Positions 7,770-16,338 of a DNA stretch of 17,286 bases are shown in pieces. How positions within the stretch are numbered: position 1 is the stretch's first letter; each line of letters begins with the position of its first letter. The notes under the pieces are model-generated. The model did no database searches, was not told the DNA's origin, and was given only the letters and a program-made list of their open reading frames with translations. The stretch comes from an uncultured Clostridium sp. (GTDB lineage Bacteria; Bacillota_A; Clostridia; TANB77; CAG-508), in NCBI GenBank assembly GCA_948466265.1, contig CAOJZU010000027.1, forward strand, positions 1 through 17,286, in the 5' to 3' direction. A program made the position numbers and the translations under genes.

Positions 7770-10044
7770 TTAAGCTTTTACATTAAAAGTTAATATATCT
7801 TTTTCTAATTTAATATTAACATTATCTCCATTTTTTATTTCTGATTTTAAGATTTTCTCAGACAACTCATCTTCTATGTATCTTTGTATTGCACGTCTTA
7901 AAGGTCTTGCACCATATTTTAAATCAGTTCCTTTTTCTAGTAAATATTCTTTAGCTTTTTTTGAAATTTCAATAGTTATATTTTTATCACTAAGTGCTTT
8001 TTTTGTATCTACAAGCATTAAGTCTATAATGCTTATTAGTTCATCTTTTGTTAGACTATCAAATACAATAATTTCGTCAATTCTATTTAAAAATTCAGGT
8101 CTGAAAGTATCTTTTAGGCTATCTAATATTTTATTTGAATCTACTGTTTGTTTTCCAAATCCAATAGAATTGTTATTTAAGTTAGAACCTGCATTTGATG
8201 TCATTATTATTATTGTATTTTCAAAGCTTACTGCATTTCCTTGCGAATCTGTAAGTTTACCATCATCTAATACTTGAAGCAAAATATTAAATACATCTGC
8301 ATGTGCTTTTTCTATCTCATCCAAAAGTACTATTGAATATGGTTTTCTTTTAACCTTTTCTGTAAGTTGTCCTGCATCATCATATCCCACATATCCTGGA
8401 GGTGATCCAATTAATTTAGATGTAGAATGTGATTCCATATATTCAGACATATCTACTCTAATTACTCCTTCTCTATCTCCAAACATTTCAAATGCAAGTG
8501 CTTTAGCAAGTTCTGTTTTACCAACGCCTGTAGGTCCTACAAACAAAAATGATGGCGGCCTTTTGCTCGATTTTAATCCTGCCCTATTTCTTCTTATTGC
8601 TCTTGATACGCTATTTACTGCATTATTTTGACCTATAATTTTCTTATGAAGATTTTCTTCTAGTTTCAAAAGTTTTTCTGTTTCTTCTTCAGTGATTTTT
8701 GTTACTGGAATTTTTGTCCAATGTTCAATGACTTCTGCAATATCTTGAACAGTAACTTCTTTTAATTTTAAGCTTTTACTTATTTTCTCAATTTCTTCAA
8801 TCAATTTACATTCACGTGTTTTTAAGTCTGCTGCCTTTTGATAATCCTCTGTAGAGTCAGCCTGTGCTGCTTCATTTTTTTCATCTTGAACTGATTTAAG
8901 CTCATTTTTTAATAATTCTAATTTATATAAATCTTTATTGTCAAGGTTTATTCTAGAACAAGCTTCATCTAATATGTCTATTGCTTTATCTGGTAAAAAT
9001 CTATCATGTATATATTTTTCCGACATAATAACAGTTTTTCTTATAACCTCGTTTGAAATTTTAACTTTATGAAATTCCTCATAGTATTTTTTTATTCCTG
9101 AAATCATATCTGTTGCACTATCTATATTTGGCTCATCAACCATTACTGTCTGAAATCTTCTTTCTAGTGCAGGATCCTTTTCAATGTATTTTCTATACTC
9201 TTTAAGAGTTGTTGTTCCGTATTAATTGTATTTCACCATTTGCAAGTGCAGGCTTTAAAATATTTGCAGCATTCATTGCATTATCTCCATCTCCTGCACC
9301 TACTATACCATGTACTTCATCTATAACTAGAATAATACTTTTAAGCTGTTTGCATTCATCAATAATGCCTTTCATTCTAGATTCAAATTGCCCTCTAAAT
9401 TGTGTTCCTGCAACAACTGATGTCATATCTAAAAGATATACTTCTTTATTTAAAAGTTTTGCTGGAACTTGTTTGTTAGCAATTGCAATTGCAAGTCCCT
9501 GTGCTACTGCTGTTTTTCCAACACCTGGCTCTCCTATTAAGCATGGATTGTTCTTTGTACGTCTATTTAATATTTGTATAATTCTTTTTATTTCAATATT
9601 TCTTCCTACTACTGCATCTAGCTCATTATTCATTGCTTTGTTCGTCAAATTTGTTCCAAAAGTGTCTAGATATTTTCTCTTTTTTTCTTTAGGTTTTTTA
9701 TCAACTTTTATTTTTTTACTATTTCCTGCTGTTTTACTTTCTGCTTCACTTCCATTAAATATATTTCCAATTATTGCTCCTATCGGAACCATATTTTCAG
9801 ATTGTTCTTCAAAGTCCATATCTGATAATTCCATGTTATTTGATATATTATTAAACATTGCTTCAAATTGTTCTGCAACATTATTTAAATCTATATTATT
9901 ATCTCCAAGTACTGATTGAAGTGGATCTATCCCCTTTTCTCTAGCACAATTTAAACAATAGCCTGTTGCACTTCTAGCATTCTTTGACTCTGGATCATGT
10001 ATAAAGATTACTGCTTGCTCCTTTTTACATACTGAACATAGCAT
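7770..10044 (-). CDS. clpE: ClpE-type ATP-dependent protease ATPase, read through a CGG +1 site
   Basis: Hsp100 unfoldase that feeds proteins to ClpP. The N-terminus is a zinc finger (Cys3, Cys6, Cys30, Cys33), which marks ClpE rather than ClpC. AAA-1 has Walker A GEPGVGKT (171-178) and Walker B VIDEVH (Asp242). A UVR-like coiled segment with E-Y-Q-K-A-A-D-L lies at about 380-420. AAA-2 has GPTGVGKT (503-510), LLDEIEKAH (Asp575) and the ClpP loop IGFG (about 627). Conventionally the gene breaks at residue 276, inside sensor 1 of AAA-1. Skipping the C of CGG at 9217-9219 gives [18 protein letters not shown], matching the LIGATT-LKEYR consensus, and 757 residues. AAGGAGG precedes the ATG. I saw no clear CtsR box, although family members are often CtsR-controlled. 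Confidence 0.94.
9217..9219 (-). other. CGG +1 site, clpE Gly276
   Basis: Preceding codon ATA, quadruplet CGGA, next codon [13 protein letters not shown] becomes [13 protein letters not shown]. The two flanking frames differ by one base, as predicted. Confidence 0.94.
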
Positions 10045-10081
10045 AAAATATGTCCTCCTTATGTTTTAATTATATCTATTT

Positions 10082-10110
10082 ATATTACACTAACTTAGGG
10101 TAAAAGTCAA
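10082..10110 (-). promoter_or_regulatory. Sigma-A promoter of clpE-pgsA
   Basis: TTGACT, 17 bases, TAATAT on the minus strand, 38 bases before the clpE start. It lies nearly back to back with the plus-strand promoter at 10114-10142, so the two may compete. Confidence 0.65.
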
Positions 10111-10113
10111 GTT

Positions 10114-10142
10114 TTGCATTAAATTTTAAAGTATGTTATAAT
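10114..10142 (+). promoter_or_regulatory. Sigma-A promoter of the DUF3298-like gene
   Basis: TTGCAT, 17 bases, TATAAT, 32 bases before the start codon. Confidence 0.7.
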
Positions 10143-10174
10143 GTAAAAAAAATTGTAATTCAAGGAGAAATCAA

Positions 10175-11017
10175 ATGAAAATAAAATTGGAAATGAATCC
10201 TAGAAATATTTGCTTTATAGTGATTATAGCAATTTGTGTGATAGCTCTTTTGTATGGAGTATATTACGAGGTTTTTGTAAAACCTTTTAAAGATGTTGAA
10301 GAAGAAACTCCTCCTCCTATAGCAAATGATGTTAAATTCGATGAATTGTTTGATAATAAGATTAATTTACAAGAATATGATAATACATCAAATTTTGCTT
10401 CTAAATTAGACAATACAAAAGCCATTGTCTATTCTGCTCATACTGTTAATGATATATACGAGGGTAAATATGAAATACATGCAAATATTCCTTTGATAAA
10501 TATTAATAACGAAACTGCTATAAATATAGATAGAGAAATTCTTAATACTTTTTATGGGAAAATAACTAACATATTAAATAAAGCTGAAGAAGAAGTTTCT
10601 GAAAAGACGATTTATAATGTTTCTTATACAGCTTATCTAAATGAAAATATTTTATCTCTTCTTATAAAAGCAACTCTTAAAGAAGGCTCAAACAGTCAAA
10701 GAGTAATTATAAAGTCTTATACTTATAATATTTCTACAAATCAAAAAGTTCCTTTAAGTGAAATGCTTGAAATTAAGAACTTAAGCAAAAGCGATGTACA
10801 AAATGAAATTAATAAGACTATAGAAAATTCTATAGCCTACTCTGATAGCTTATCTTCTTTAGGATATGATTCATATAAGAGAAATATAAATAACGATATA
10901 TACAAAGTAGAAAATTCTAATAATTATTTCTTAGGACCAAATTCAAGTATATATATTCTTTATGCATATGGAAATACTGCATTTACAACTGATAAAGATA
11001 TTGTTTATATTAAATAA
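10175..11017 (+). CDS. Membrane-anchored DUF3298-like protein
   Basis: 280 residues and the only plus-strand gene. Residues about 12-31 (CFIVIIAICVIALLYGV) form a membrane anchor, followed by a proline-bearing acidic linker and an extracytoplasmic domain. The pattern NVSYTAYLNENILSLLIKA, then YTYNISTNQKVPLSEMLE, resembles the DUF4163/DUF3298 pair found in RsiV and PdaC-type cell-surface proteins; the assignment is by pattern only. AAGGAGA lies nine bases before ATG. It contains no CGG in any phase. It is monocistronic, with its own promoter and terminator. Confidence 0.7.
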   Translation: MKIKLEMNPRNICFIVIIAICVIALLYGVYYEVFVKPFKDVEEETPPPIANDVKFDELFDNKINLQEYDNTSNFASKLDNTKAIVYSAHTVNDIYEGKYEIHANIPLININNETAINIDREILNTFYGKITNILNKAEEEVSEKTIYNVSYTAYLNENILSLLIKATLKEGSNSQRVIIKSYTYNISTNQKVPLSEMLEIKNLSKSDVQNEINKTIENSIAYSDSLSSLGYDSYKRNINNDIYKVENSNNYFLGPNSSIYILYAYGNTAFTTDKDIVYIK

Positions 11018-11021
11018 AACT

Positions 11022-11057
11022 AAAAAAACCACTGGACTTAACATCTAGTGGTTTTTT
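11022..11057. terminator. Bidirectional terminator
   Basis: Arms AAAAAACCACTGGA and TCTAGTGGTTTTTT around a seven-base loop, with A and T runs on both sides. It ends the plus-strand gene and the convergent BofC-like gene, whose stop lies at 11116. Confidence 0.85.
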
Positions 11058-11115
11058 CAAGATTTTAGGAAATTGCATTTCGAAGAGTTCAATTTAGAAA
11101 TTGTTAGTACGTTTC

Positions 11116-11698
11116 CTATGACTCAAAATCTTCCTTTATTCTACTTAGTTCTTCTGTTCCGTAAACATATATTCCATTTTTCAATATAATTTTATCTGTT
11201 TCTGGAAGATATTCAAAAGCAATATCTGTATTTTCTTTAACTGTTTTATTTCCTGCTTCATCTAATGAATATATTAAAACTCTTCCTTCTTCTTCTATTA
11301 ATAAGTAATGTTCTCCGCAAAAACTATCTAATTCTTTTCCTAATATAATTTCTTCTTTTGTAAATTTCTCTATTTTCCAATTTGGATATCCTTTTTCTAC
11401 TTCTTTTTCAGTTAGATTTACCATTTCTTCTGGAATCTCAGCACTATTTACTATTGTATGTCCGCAGTCTGTATAAGACCTTTTTAAAATCAACAAAGTA
11501 TTAGGTGTAACTCTTATCTCATTTGCATCTGTTTCTATAAGTTTTTCTTCTTCTACAACATTTTCTTCTTCTTGACTTAAAAGTGTTGTTTCTTCTACAT
11601 TTGGTTCTTGCTCCTTTTGTCCCATTTTTAATCCGCATATATGCGCTAGTGAAGAATAATACAATTATCAATAAAATAAAAATAGCTTTGCTTTTCAT
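11116..11698 (-). CDS. BofC-like protein, read through a CGG +1 site
   Basis: 193 residues once the CGG at 11633-11635 is skipped. Residues 1-21 (MKSKAIFILLIIVLFFTSAY) are a signal or membrane segment. Read conventionally this membrane start and the body lie in different frames. The body has LKRSYTDCGHTI, EKGYPNWKIEKF, FCGEHYLLIEEEGRVLIYSL and EYLPETDKIILKNGIYV, the order seen in BofC-family proteins. In Bacillus, BofC sits in the intermembrane space and restrains SpoIVB, delaying sigma-K activation. The start is chosen at 11698; GGAAGG is about 15 bases upstream, farther than usual, and a five-codon frame (ATG AAT TTA GTA TTA TGA) sits between them and overlaps the start. The BofC assignment is by pattern and moderate. 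Confidence 0.75.
11633..11635 (-). other. CGG +1 site, BofC-like Gly22
   Basis: Preceding codon ATG, quadruplet CGGA, next codon TTA. It joins the membrane segment ending SAYM to GLKMGQKEQEPNVEE at the start of the exported domain. Confidence 0.85.
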
Positions 11699-11766
11699 AA
11701 TACTAAATTCATTCCTTCCTTTTTTAGTATTATTTACAAGCATAGCCATTTTTATACTAATTTTAA

Positions 11767-12886
11767 TTAATAATTATTTGATTCAAGTTTTGGAAGTGCA
11801 AATATTTTACCACTTGGTGATATTGTTAATTTTTCTGTATGATTTTTAAAGAAATCTACGCTTCCCTTTAAGAAATATCTATGTTTTACCTCATTGCTTG
11901 GAACTCCTCCTCCTAATATTATTGGGTCATCCCAAGTAGTATCTACTGCATACCATTTTCCATCTAGCTTTATATAGTTCCACATATGATCTTCTGTTTT
12001 TCCGCTTGAATTTGTTGCAGTTCCTGTAGCTAGTATATTTTCTATTCCAAGTTCATCTAATATATTTTTATATGTTCTAGCATAGCTTTCACATACTCCT
12101 CTTTTTTCTATTAATGCTCCATATACAGATGCCTTGTTAACAACTGTTGCATCATATTCCATATAATCTATTAACCAATCATGTAATGATTTTACTTTCT
12201 CATAATTTGTTCCATTTAACACTGTTTTTACTTGATTTTTTGCAACTTCTACTTGACTTACTGCAATTTCTACCTGTGTATTTGAAGTAAACCCTTTTGT
12301 AAAATAATTGTCATTCTTTCCTGAATCTATATATAATTTATATTTTGTTCCAAATAGACTTGATGTTCTTTCTATATTTAACCACATTTTAGAAAAATCT
12401 AGATAGAATAAGTTGGGTACATCTAAGTTTATTGCATTTATCGCATCTTCATAATAATCATTTAAAGTCTCTTGTCCGTTTCCATTATTTAAAAGCTTAC
12501 TGAAGTCATATTCTATATCTATTCTTGTGTTTCCATTCTTTAGTTTATCTATATTGTTAACAATTGTATCATATATAGCTTTTGCTTCTTCGCTTAAGCA
12601 GTTATAGTAATATCTATTGTTATATTTATATCCAGAATTCTCATTTTTGCTATAAATGTCAGAGCCACTTTCCACTCCACCAATTGTTTGTCTGTTTTCA
12701 TTTGAAGTATCATTTATGCCTTTAATATCTTCATTTAGTTCATTTTCAACTAAGCTTCCCATTCTCTCACTATCTTCTACTGAATGATTGTAACTTCCTG
12801 TAACTTTAGCATAATATATTCCACCGAAGCCCAAGTATTATAACCATAATGAATATTATTAACACATTTGCAATTTTATCTCCCAT
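11767..12886 (-). CDS. Transglutaminase-like exported protein, read through a CGG +1 site
   Basis: 372 residues from the ATG at 12886, which has GGAAG seven bases upstream. Residues about 5-20 (IANVLIIFIMVIILGL) form a membrane anchor that sits in a different frame from the body unless CGG at 12824-12826 is skipped, giving LGLGGIYYAKVTGSY. A polar linker follows, then a transglutaminase-like domain with the full triad: Cys265 in RGVCESYA, His300 in DHMWNYI and Asp315 in VDTTWDD. Such domains in Firmicutes act outside the cell as peptidases or cross-linkers; the substrate is unknown. It has its own promoter at 12921-12949 and is followed by the BofC-like gene 68 bases later, so the two may be co-transcribed. 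Confidence 0.85.
12824..12826 (-). other. CGG +1 site, transglutaminase Gly21 (CGGT)
   Basis: Preceding codon CTT, quadruplet CGGT, next codon GGA. Unshifted, five codons follow to a stop; shifted, the membrane anchor joins the exported domain. Confidence 0.88.
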
Positions 12887-12920
12887 GATATCTTCCTTTC
12901 TAAATTTTCAAACTATATCT

Positions 12921-12949
12921 ATGATACCATATTTTGGGTTCTTTTTCAA
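12921..12949 (-). promoter_or_regulatory. Sigma-A promoter of the transglutaminase gene
   Basis: TTGAAA, 17 bases, TATCAT on the minus strand, 35 bases before the start codon. I saw no gene in 12950-13065. Confidence 0.6.
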
Positions 12950-13065
12950 GTGATTTTCAAAACTTTTTGTTATTTTAGCAAATATATTATGTAAAATCTA
13001 TCGGCTGCAGTGCTTATATCATTTGTATAAATTGTTTTTTGTTTTGTTTTTATGTAAATTTATTT

Positions 13066-13419
13066 CTATATTGCTTGTCTTATATGATTTATTATTACTA
13101 TACTCTTTTTTATATAAATTTCTATTACATCTATTCTAACTAATGCGTTTTCAATTTTATTTTTATATAAATAGTATTTTATTGCATTTAAAAGATGTTT
13201 TTGCTTATTCTTATTTACAGCTTCTTTTGCTTCTCCATATTTTTTATTTGTTCTTGTTTTTACTTCTACAAATACTAACTCTTTTCCATCTTTTGCAATT
13301 ATATCTATTTCTCCTTGCATACAACTAAAATTGTTACATATTATTTCATATCCTAGCTCTTCTAAATACTTTGTTGACTTATTTTCTCCAAATTTTCCAT
13401 ATTCCTGTTTTTGGTTCAT
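13066..13419 (-). CDS. yraN: YraN family (UPF0102) endonuclease-like protein
   Basis: 117 residues, the normal size. The YraN fold resembles Holliday-junction resolvases. The putative nuclease residues are present: GEIDII (Glu37, Asp39) and FVEVKTR (Glu52, Lys54). The N-terminus GKFGENKSTKYLEELGYEI is typical. It starts one base after the dprA stop with AGAGGA in the end of dprA as ribosome site, so it is translated with dprA. The comM-dprA-yraN clustering is common in bacteria and suggests a role around DNA processing, which is not proven for the family. Confidence 0.9.
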   Translation of the reverse strand: MNQKQEYGKFGENKSTKYLEELGYEIICNNFSCMQGEIDIIAKDGKELVFVEVKTRTNKKYGEAKEAVNKNKQKHLLNAIKYYLYKNKIENALVRIDVIEIYIKKSIVIINHIRQAI

Positions 13420-13420
13420 T

Positions 13421-14317
13421 CTATTCCTCTTTTCGTATTTTGTATTTATTTTTACTACTTGTTATAATTCCTTCTATTTCCATCATAAATAATTTTTGAT
13501 AAAGTTCTTTAATTTCCATTCCTGTTTTTTGACTTATTTCATTTAAATTTAGCTCATCTTTTAATACTTTATATATTTCTCTATATTCTGGTTTTATTTT
13601 GCTTAAGTCTATTAAGTTTATTTCATTTAATCTTTCTAACTCTTCTATTGAAATCTGTTCTACTTCTTTTTTTGTGTATTTTTCTATTATATCTTTAGGA
13701 CTTAAAGCTAAAGTTGCTCCTTTCTTTATTTGGAGATTTGTACCTATTCCTTTTTTGTTGTCTAACGAATTTGGTATGCAAAATATTTCTTTTCCTTGTT
13801 CTCTTGCAAATTTTGCTGTAATTCCTGTTCCGCTGTGTTCTCTTGCCTCTACAATCAGAACTCCAAGACTAAGTGCACTTACTATTCTGTTTCTTTGTCT
13901 AAAGTATTCAGATTGTGAAGGGGTATTTTTTGGATATTCGCTAATTATTGCTCCTCCTGTTTTTAGTATTTGTTCATATATTGGTTTGTTTTCAGGTGGA
14001 AATATAACATTGGGTCCATTTCCAAGAACTGCAATTGTTTTTCCTTTTACCTCTAGTGCTCCCATATGAGATGCACTATCAATTCCTTTTGCCATTCCGC
14101 TTATTACTGTAAGTCCTGCTTTTGCTATATTGGTTGCAAATAGTCTTGCATTCTTCATTCCTTCTTTTGTACAATTTCTTGAACCAACTATTGCAATCCC
14201 TTTACTATTTAATAGTTCTAGATTTCCTAACACATACAATTTTTTAGGAGGATTTTTAATTGTTTTAAGATTCTCAGGATAGGCTTTATCATTTATTTCT
14301 ATTTCTTGTATTTCCAT
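13421..14317 (-). CDS. dprA: DNA-processing protein DprA
   Basis: 298 residues from the ATG at 14317, chosen because GAGGAAG lies about ten bases upstream; upstream in-frame codons back to 14362 lack a ribosome site. DprA binds incoming single-stranded DNA and loads RecA during transformation. The Rossmann-like core is visible: IAIVGSRNCTKEG, VISGMAKGIDSASH, AVLGNGPNVIFPPEN, FRQRNRIVSALS and EAREHSGTGITAKFA. The C-terminal part (ISQKTGMEIKELYQKLFMME) fits the winged-helix domain. It has no in-frame CGG; two AGC GGA junctions hold CGG in another phase without effect. It lies between comM and yraN in one likely operon. Confidence 0.93.
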   Translation of the reverse strand: MEIQEIEINDKAYPENLKTIKNPPKKLYVLGNLELLNSKGIAIVGSRNCTKEGMKNARLFATNIAKAGLTVISGMAKGIDSASHMGALEVKGKTIAVLGNGPNVIFPPENKPIYEQILKTGGAIISEYPKNTPSQSEYFRQRNRIVSALSLGVLIVEAREHSGTGITAKFAREQGKEIFCIPNSLDNKKGIGTNLQIKKGATLALSPKDIIEKYTKKEVEQISIEELERLNEINLIDLSKIKPEYREIYKVLKDELNLNEISQKTGMEIKELYQKLFMMEIEGIITSSKNKYKIRKEE

Positions 14318-14380
14318 TTTTTTCACTTCTTCCTCATTACAGTTTAATAAAATCAATAACACTAGCTTTGGATACTGATT

Positions 14381-15924
14381 CTAATTTCCCCAATATTTAC
14401 GATCCAAGCCACGGTAATTAATAGCTTCTGCTATAGATTTAAGTTCTATATTTTCTTTTCCATCTAAATCTGCTATTGTTCTTGCTATCTTTAATATTCT
14501 ACTATATGCTCTTGCACTAAATCCTAATTTTTCAAATGCATCTTCTAATATTTTCTTTTCCTTAGTTCCTAATTTACAATATTTTTGAATAAGTGCAGGA
14601 CTAAGTTCTGAGTTTGAATATATACCATATTTTTTATATCTTTCTCTAGCAATCTTTCTTGCTTTATTTATTCTTTTTCTTATTTCTTCTGACGATTCTC
14701 CCTTTTCTTCTCTATCTAGTTGTCTATAATCTACTGCTTCTACCTCTATATGAATATCTATTCTATCTAAAAGCGGACCACTTATCTTATTTATATATTT
14801 ACTTATTCTTGTTTTTGAGCAAGTACAAGTTTTGTCTTTTGATCCATAATATCCACAAGGACATGGATTCATTGAAGCTATTAGCATAAAATTACATGGA
14901 TATGTAAGATTTGCATTTACTCTACTTATACTAACTTTTCCGGTCTTCTAAAGGTCCTCTCATAAGTTCTAATGTGTGTTTACTAAATTCGGTTAGTTCA
15001 TCTAAAAATAATACTCCATTATGTGCTAAGCTTATTTCTCCGTGGCTTTGGTATCCTTCCTCCGTCCGAACTAAAGATGCACCTGATATTGTATGATGTG
15101 GGGCTCTAAATGGTCTTTTTGTAATTATTGGCATTTCCTTTTCTATTAGTCCTGCGATACTATGAATTTTTGTTATTTCAAGTGCCTCTTCTAAGCTCAG
15201 GTCTGGAAGTATTGATGAAAGGCATTTTGCAATCATTGTCTTTCCGGCAGCCGTGGACTTCCGAATTAGTATTATATTGTGTCCTCCTGCTGCTGCAACT
15301 TCTAATGCTCTTTTTACATTTTCTTGACCTTTCACATCACTAAAATCTACTGAGTATTTTGTATTAATACTAAATATATTTTCAAAGTTTACTTTTTCAG
15401 TAATAATTTCTTTTTCGCAATTTAAATACTCTATTAGTTCTTTTAAGCTTTCTACTCCAATTACTTCAATATCTTGAACAATTGATGCTTCTTTTGCATT
15501 TTCTTTTGGAAGTATTATTTTTTCCATTCCTAAATTTTTTGCTTCTAGTGCTATTGGAAATGCTCCATTTATTTTATTTATTGTTCCATCAAGTGATAAT
15601 TCTCCTATAATTACTGTTTTATTTAAGCTTATATTTTTTAAATCACCATTTGCTATTAAAATTCCTATTGCCATAGGAAGGTCATACATTGAGCCTTCTT
15701 TTTTTGTATCTGCTGGTGATAAATTTACTATAATTTTTCTACTTTCAAGCTTAAGTCCAGTATTCTTTATTGCTGCTTTTATTCTCTCTTTTGATTCTTG
15801 CACACTTGTATCAGGAAGTCCTACAATCGACCATGCTGGGAGTCCTCCGTGAAATATCTACTTCCACATCAAGAATATCTCCTTCCAGTCCATGAAGTGA
15901 TATTGATTTTACTATTGATAACAT
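14381..15924 (-). CDS. comM: ComM/YifB AAA+ ATPase, read through eight CGG +1 sites
   Basis: ComM is a hexameric helicase that drives branch migration during natural transformation. The start ATG at 15924 has AAGGAAAG upstream and the N-terminus [17 protein letters not shown] is typical. Read conventionally it lies in three frames and lacks a Walker A. With eight in-frame CGG codons read as +1 it becomes 511 residues, the normal length: [16 protein letters not shown] (Gly26), Walker A GSPGCGKT (221-228), [19 protein letters not shown] (Gly285, 286, 293), Walker B LFLDE (Asp306), LEDGKVSISR (Gly326) and CPCGYYG with the Mg-chelatase C-terminal domain. Eight shifts leave the frame offset by two, exactly as seen between the start and the last part. 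It has a strong promoter at 16045-16073 and leads the comM-dprA-yraN unit. Confidence 0.95.
14940..14942 (-). other. CGG +1 site, comM Gly326
   Basis: Preceding codon GAC, quadruplet CGGA, next codon AAA; PLEDRKS-stop becomes [14 protein letters not shown], the standard ComM sequence, and leads into [14 protein letters not shown]. Confidence 0.95.
15040..15042 (-). other. CGG +1 site, comM Gly293
   Basis: Preceding codon CCA, quadruplet CGGA, next codon GAA; gives [11 protein letters not shown], matching the invariant [10 protein letters not shown] of the family. Third of a compensating trio with 15062-15068. Confidence 0.95.
15062..15068 (-). other. Two tandem CGG +1 sites, comM Gly285 and Gly286
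   Basis: The sequence GTT CGGA CGGA GGA AGG reads V-G-G-G-R when each CGGA counts as one glycine. The naive reading is V-R-T-E-E-G. The family has LVGGG here. Two quadruplets lie directly next to each other. Confidence 0.95.
15244..15263 (-). other. Three CGG +1 sites forming the comM Walker A
   Basis: CGG at 15261-15263 (after ATT), 15251-15253 (after CCA, quadruplet CGGC) and 15244-15246 (after TGC). Shifted reading: I-GSPGCGKT-M. Naive reading: [11 protein letters not shown]. Only the shifted one is a P-loop. The three shifts sum to one codon, so the frame stays open either way. Confidence 0.96.
15847..15849 (-). other. CGG +1 site, comM Gly26
   Basis: Preceding codon TCA, quadruplet CGGA, next codon GGA; restores [19 protein letters not shown], the conserved N-terminal ComM segment, in place of [11 protein letters not shown]. 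Confidence 0.94.
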
Positions 15925-16044
15925 TTTTTCTTTCCTTCTTTGGATTTTTATTTAGATTTTAATTTTTATTATTTTGCAAACAAGAATGCCTGCGTTTTAG
16001 AATTAAAGAAACTACTATTATATATATAGTAACTTTTCTACTAC

Positions 16045-16073
16045 ATAATAGTATGATAAATATTATTTGTCAA
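16045..16073 (-). promoter_or_regulatory. Sigma-A promoter of comM-dprA-yraN
   Basis: TTGACA, 17 bases, TATTAT on the minus strand, about 120 bases before comM. The leader 15925-16044 contains AT-rich self-complementary stretches but no gene that I can see; nor does 16074-16225. Confidence 0.7.
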
Positions 16074-16225
16074 GAAAATTTCTTCGACCCAATTCGACAA
16101 ATGTGAACTGAGCTCCATTTTTATGATAAAAAATAATAAAAATTGAGGAATATAGCATAATAAACTAGACACCATATTAAATAAATTAATGAAAGCGGAA
16201 AATTTATGATAAGCAATTTAAAAAG

Positions 16226-16267
16226 CAAAAGAGTTTTAGTTTTGCACATAAAACTAGAACTCTTTTG
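16226..16267. terminator. Strong bidirectional terminator
   Basis: Eighteen-base arms (CAAAAGAGTTTTAGTTTT against AAAACTAGAACTCTTTTG, one G-U pair) with a six-base loop and T-rich flanks. It ends the large protein gene at the right edge and insulates comM. Confidence 0.85.
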
Positions 16268-16338
16268 TTTATTTTTTTATCTTTTACTAAACTCTTTTGT
16301 CTACTTTTTCAAAATTATTTGCGTCATTTCTTAACTCA

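Noticed and set aside
10045..10174. CtsR operator in the clpE control region
   Set aside because: Only one half resembling GTCAA is present; the tandem heptad of CtsR sites is absent.
11682..11705. Five-codon upstream frame (MNLVL) before the BofC-like gene
   Set aside because: It has a good ribosome site and overlaps the start codon, so coupling is possible, but a five-codon frame is easily accidental.
425..15924. glmM, yqfD, pgsA, clpE and comM as pseudogenes
   Set aside because: Every lesion is the same one-base C before GGN at an in-frame CGG. There are no other stops, deletions or random indels, and essential genes are affected together.
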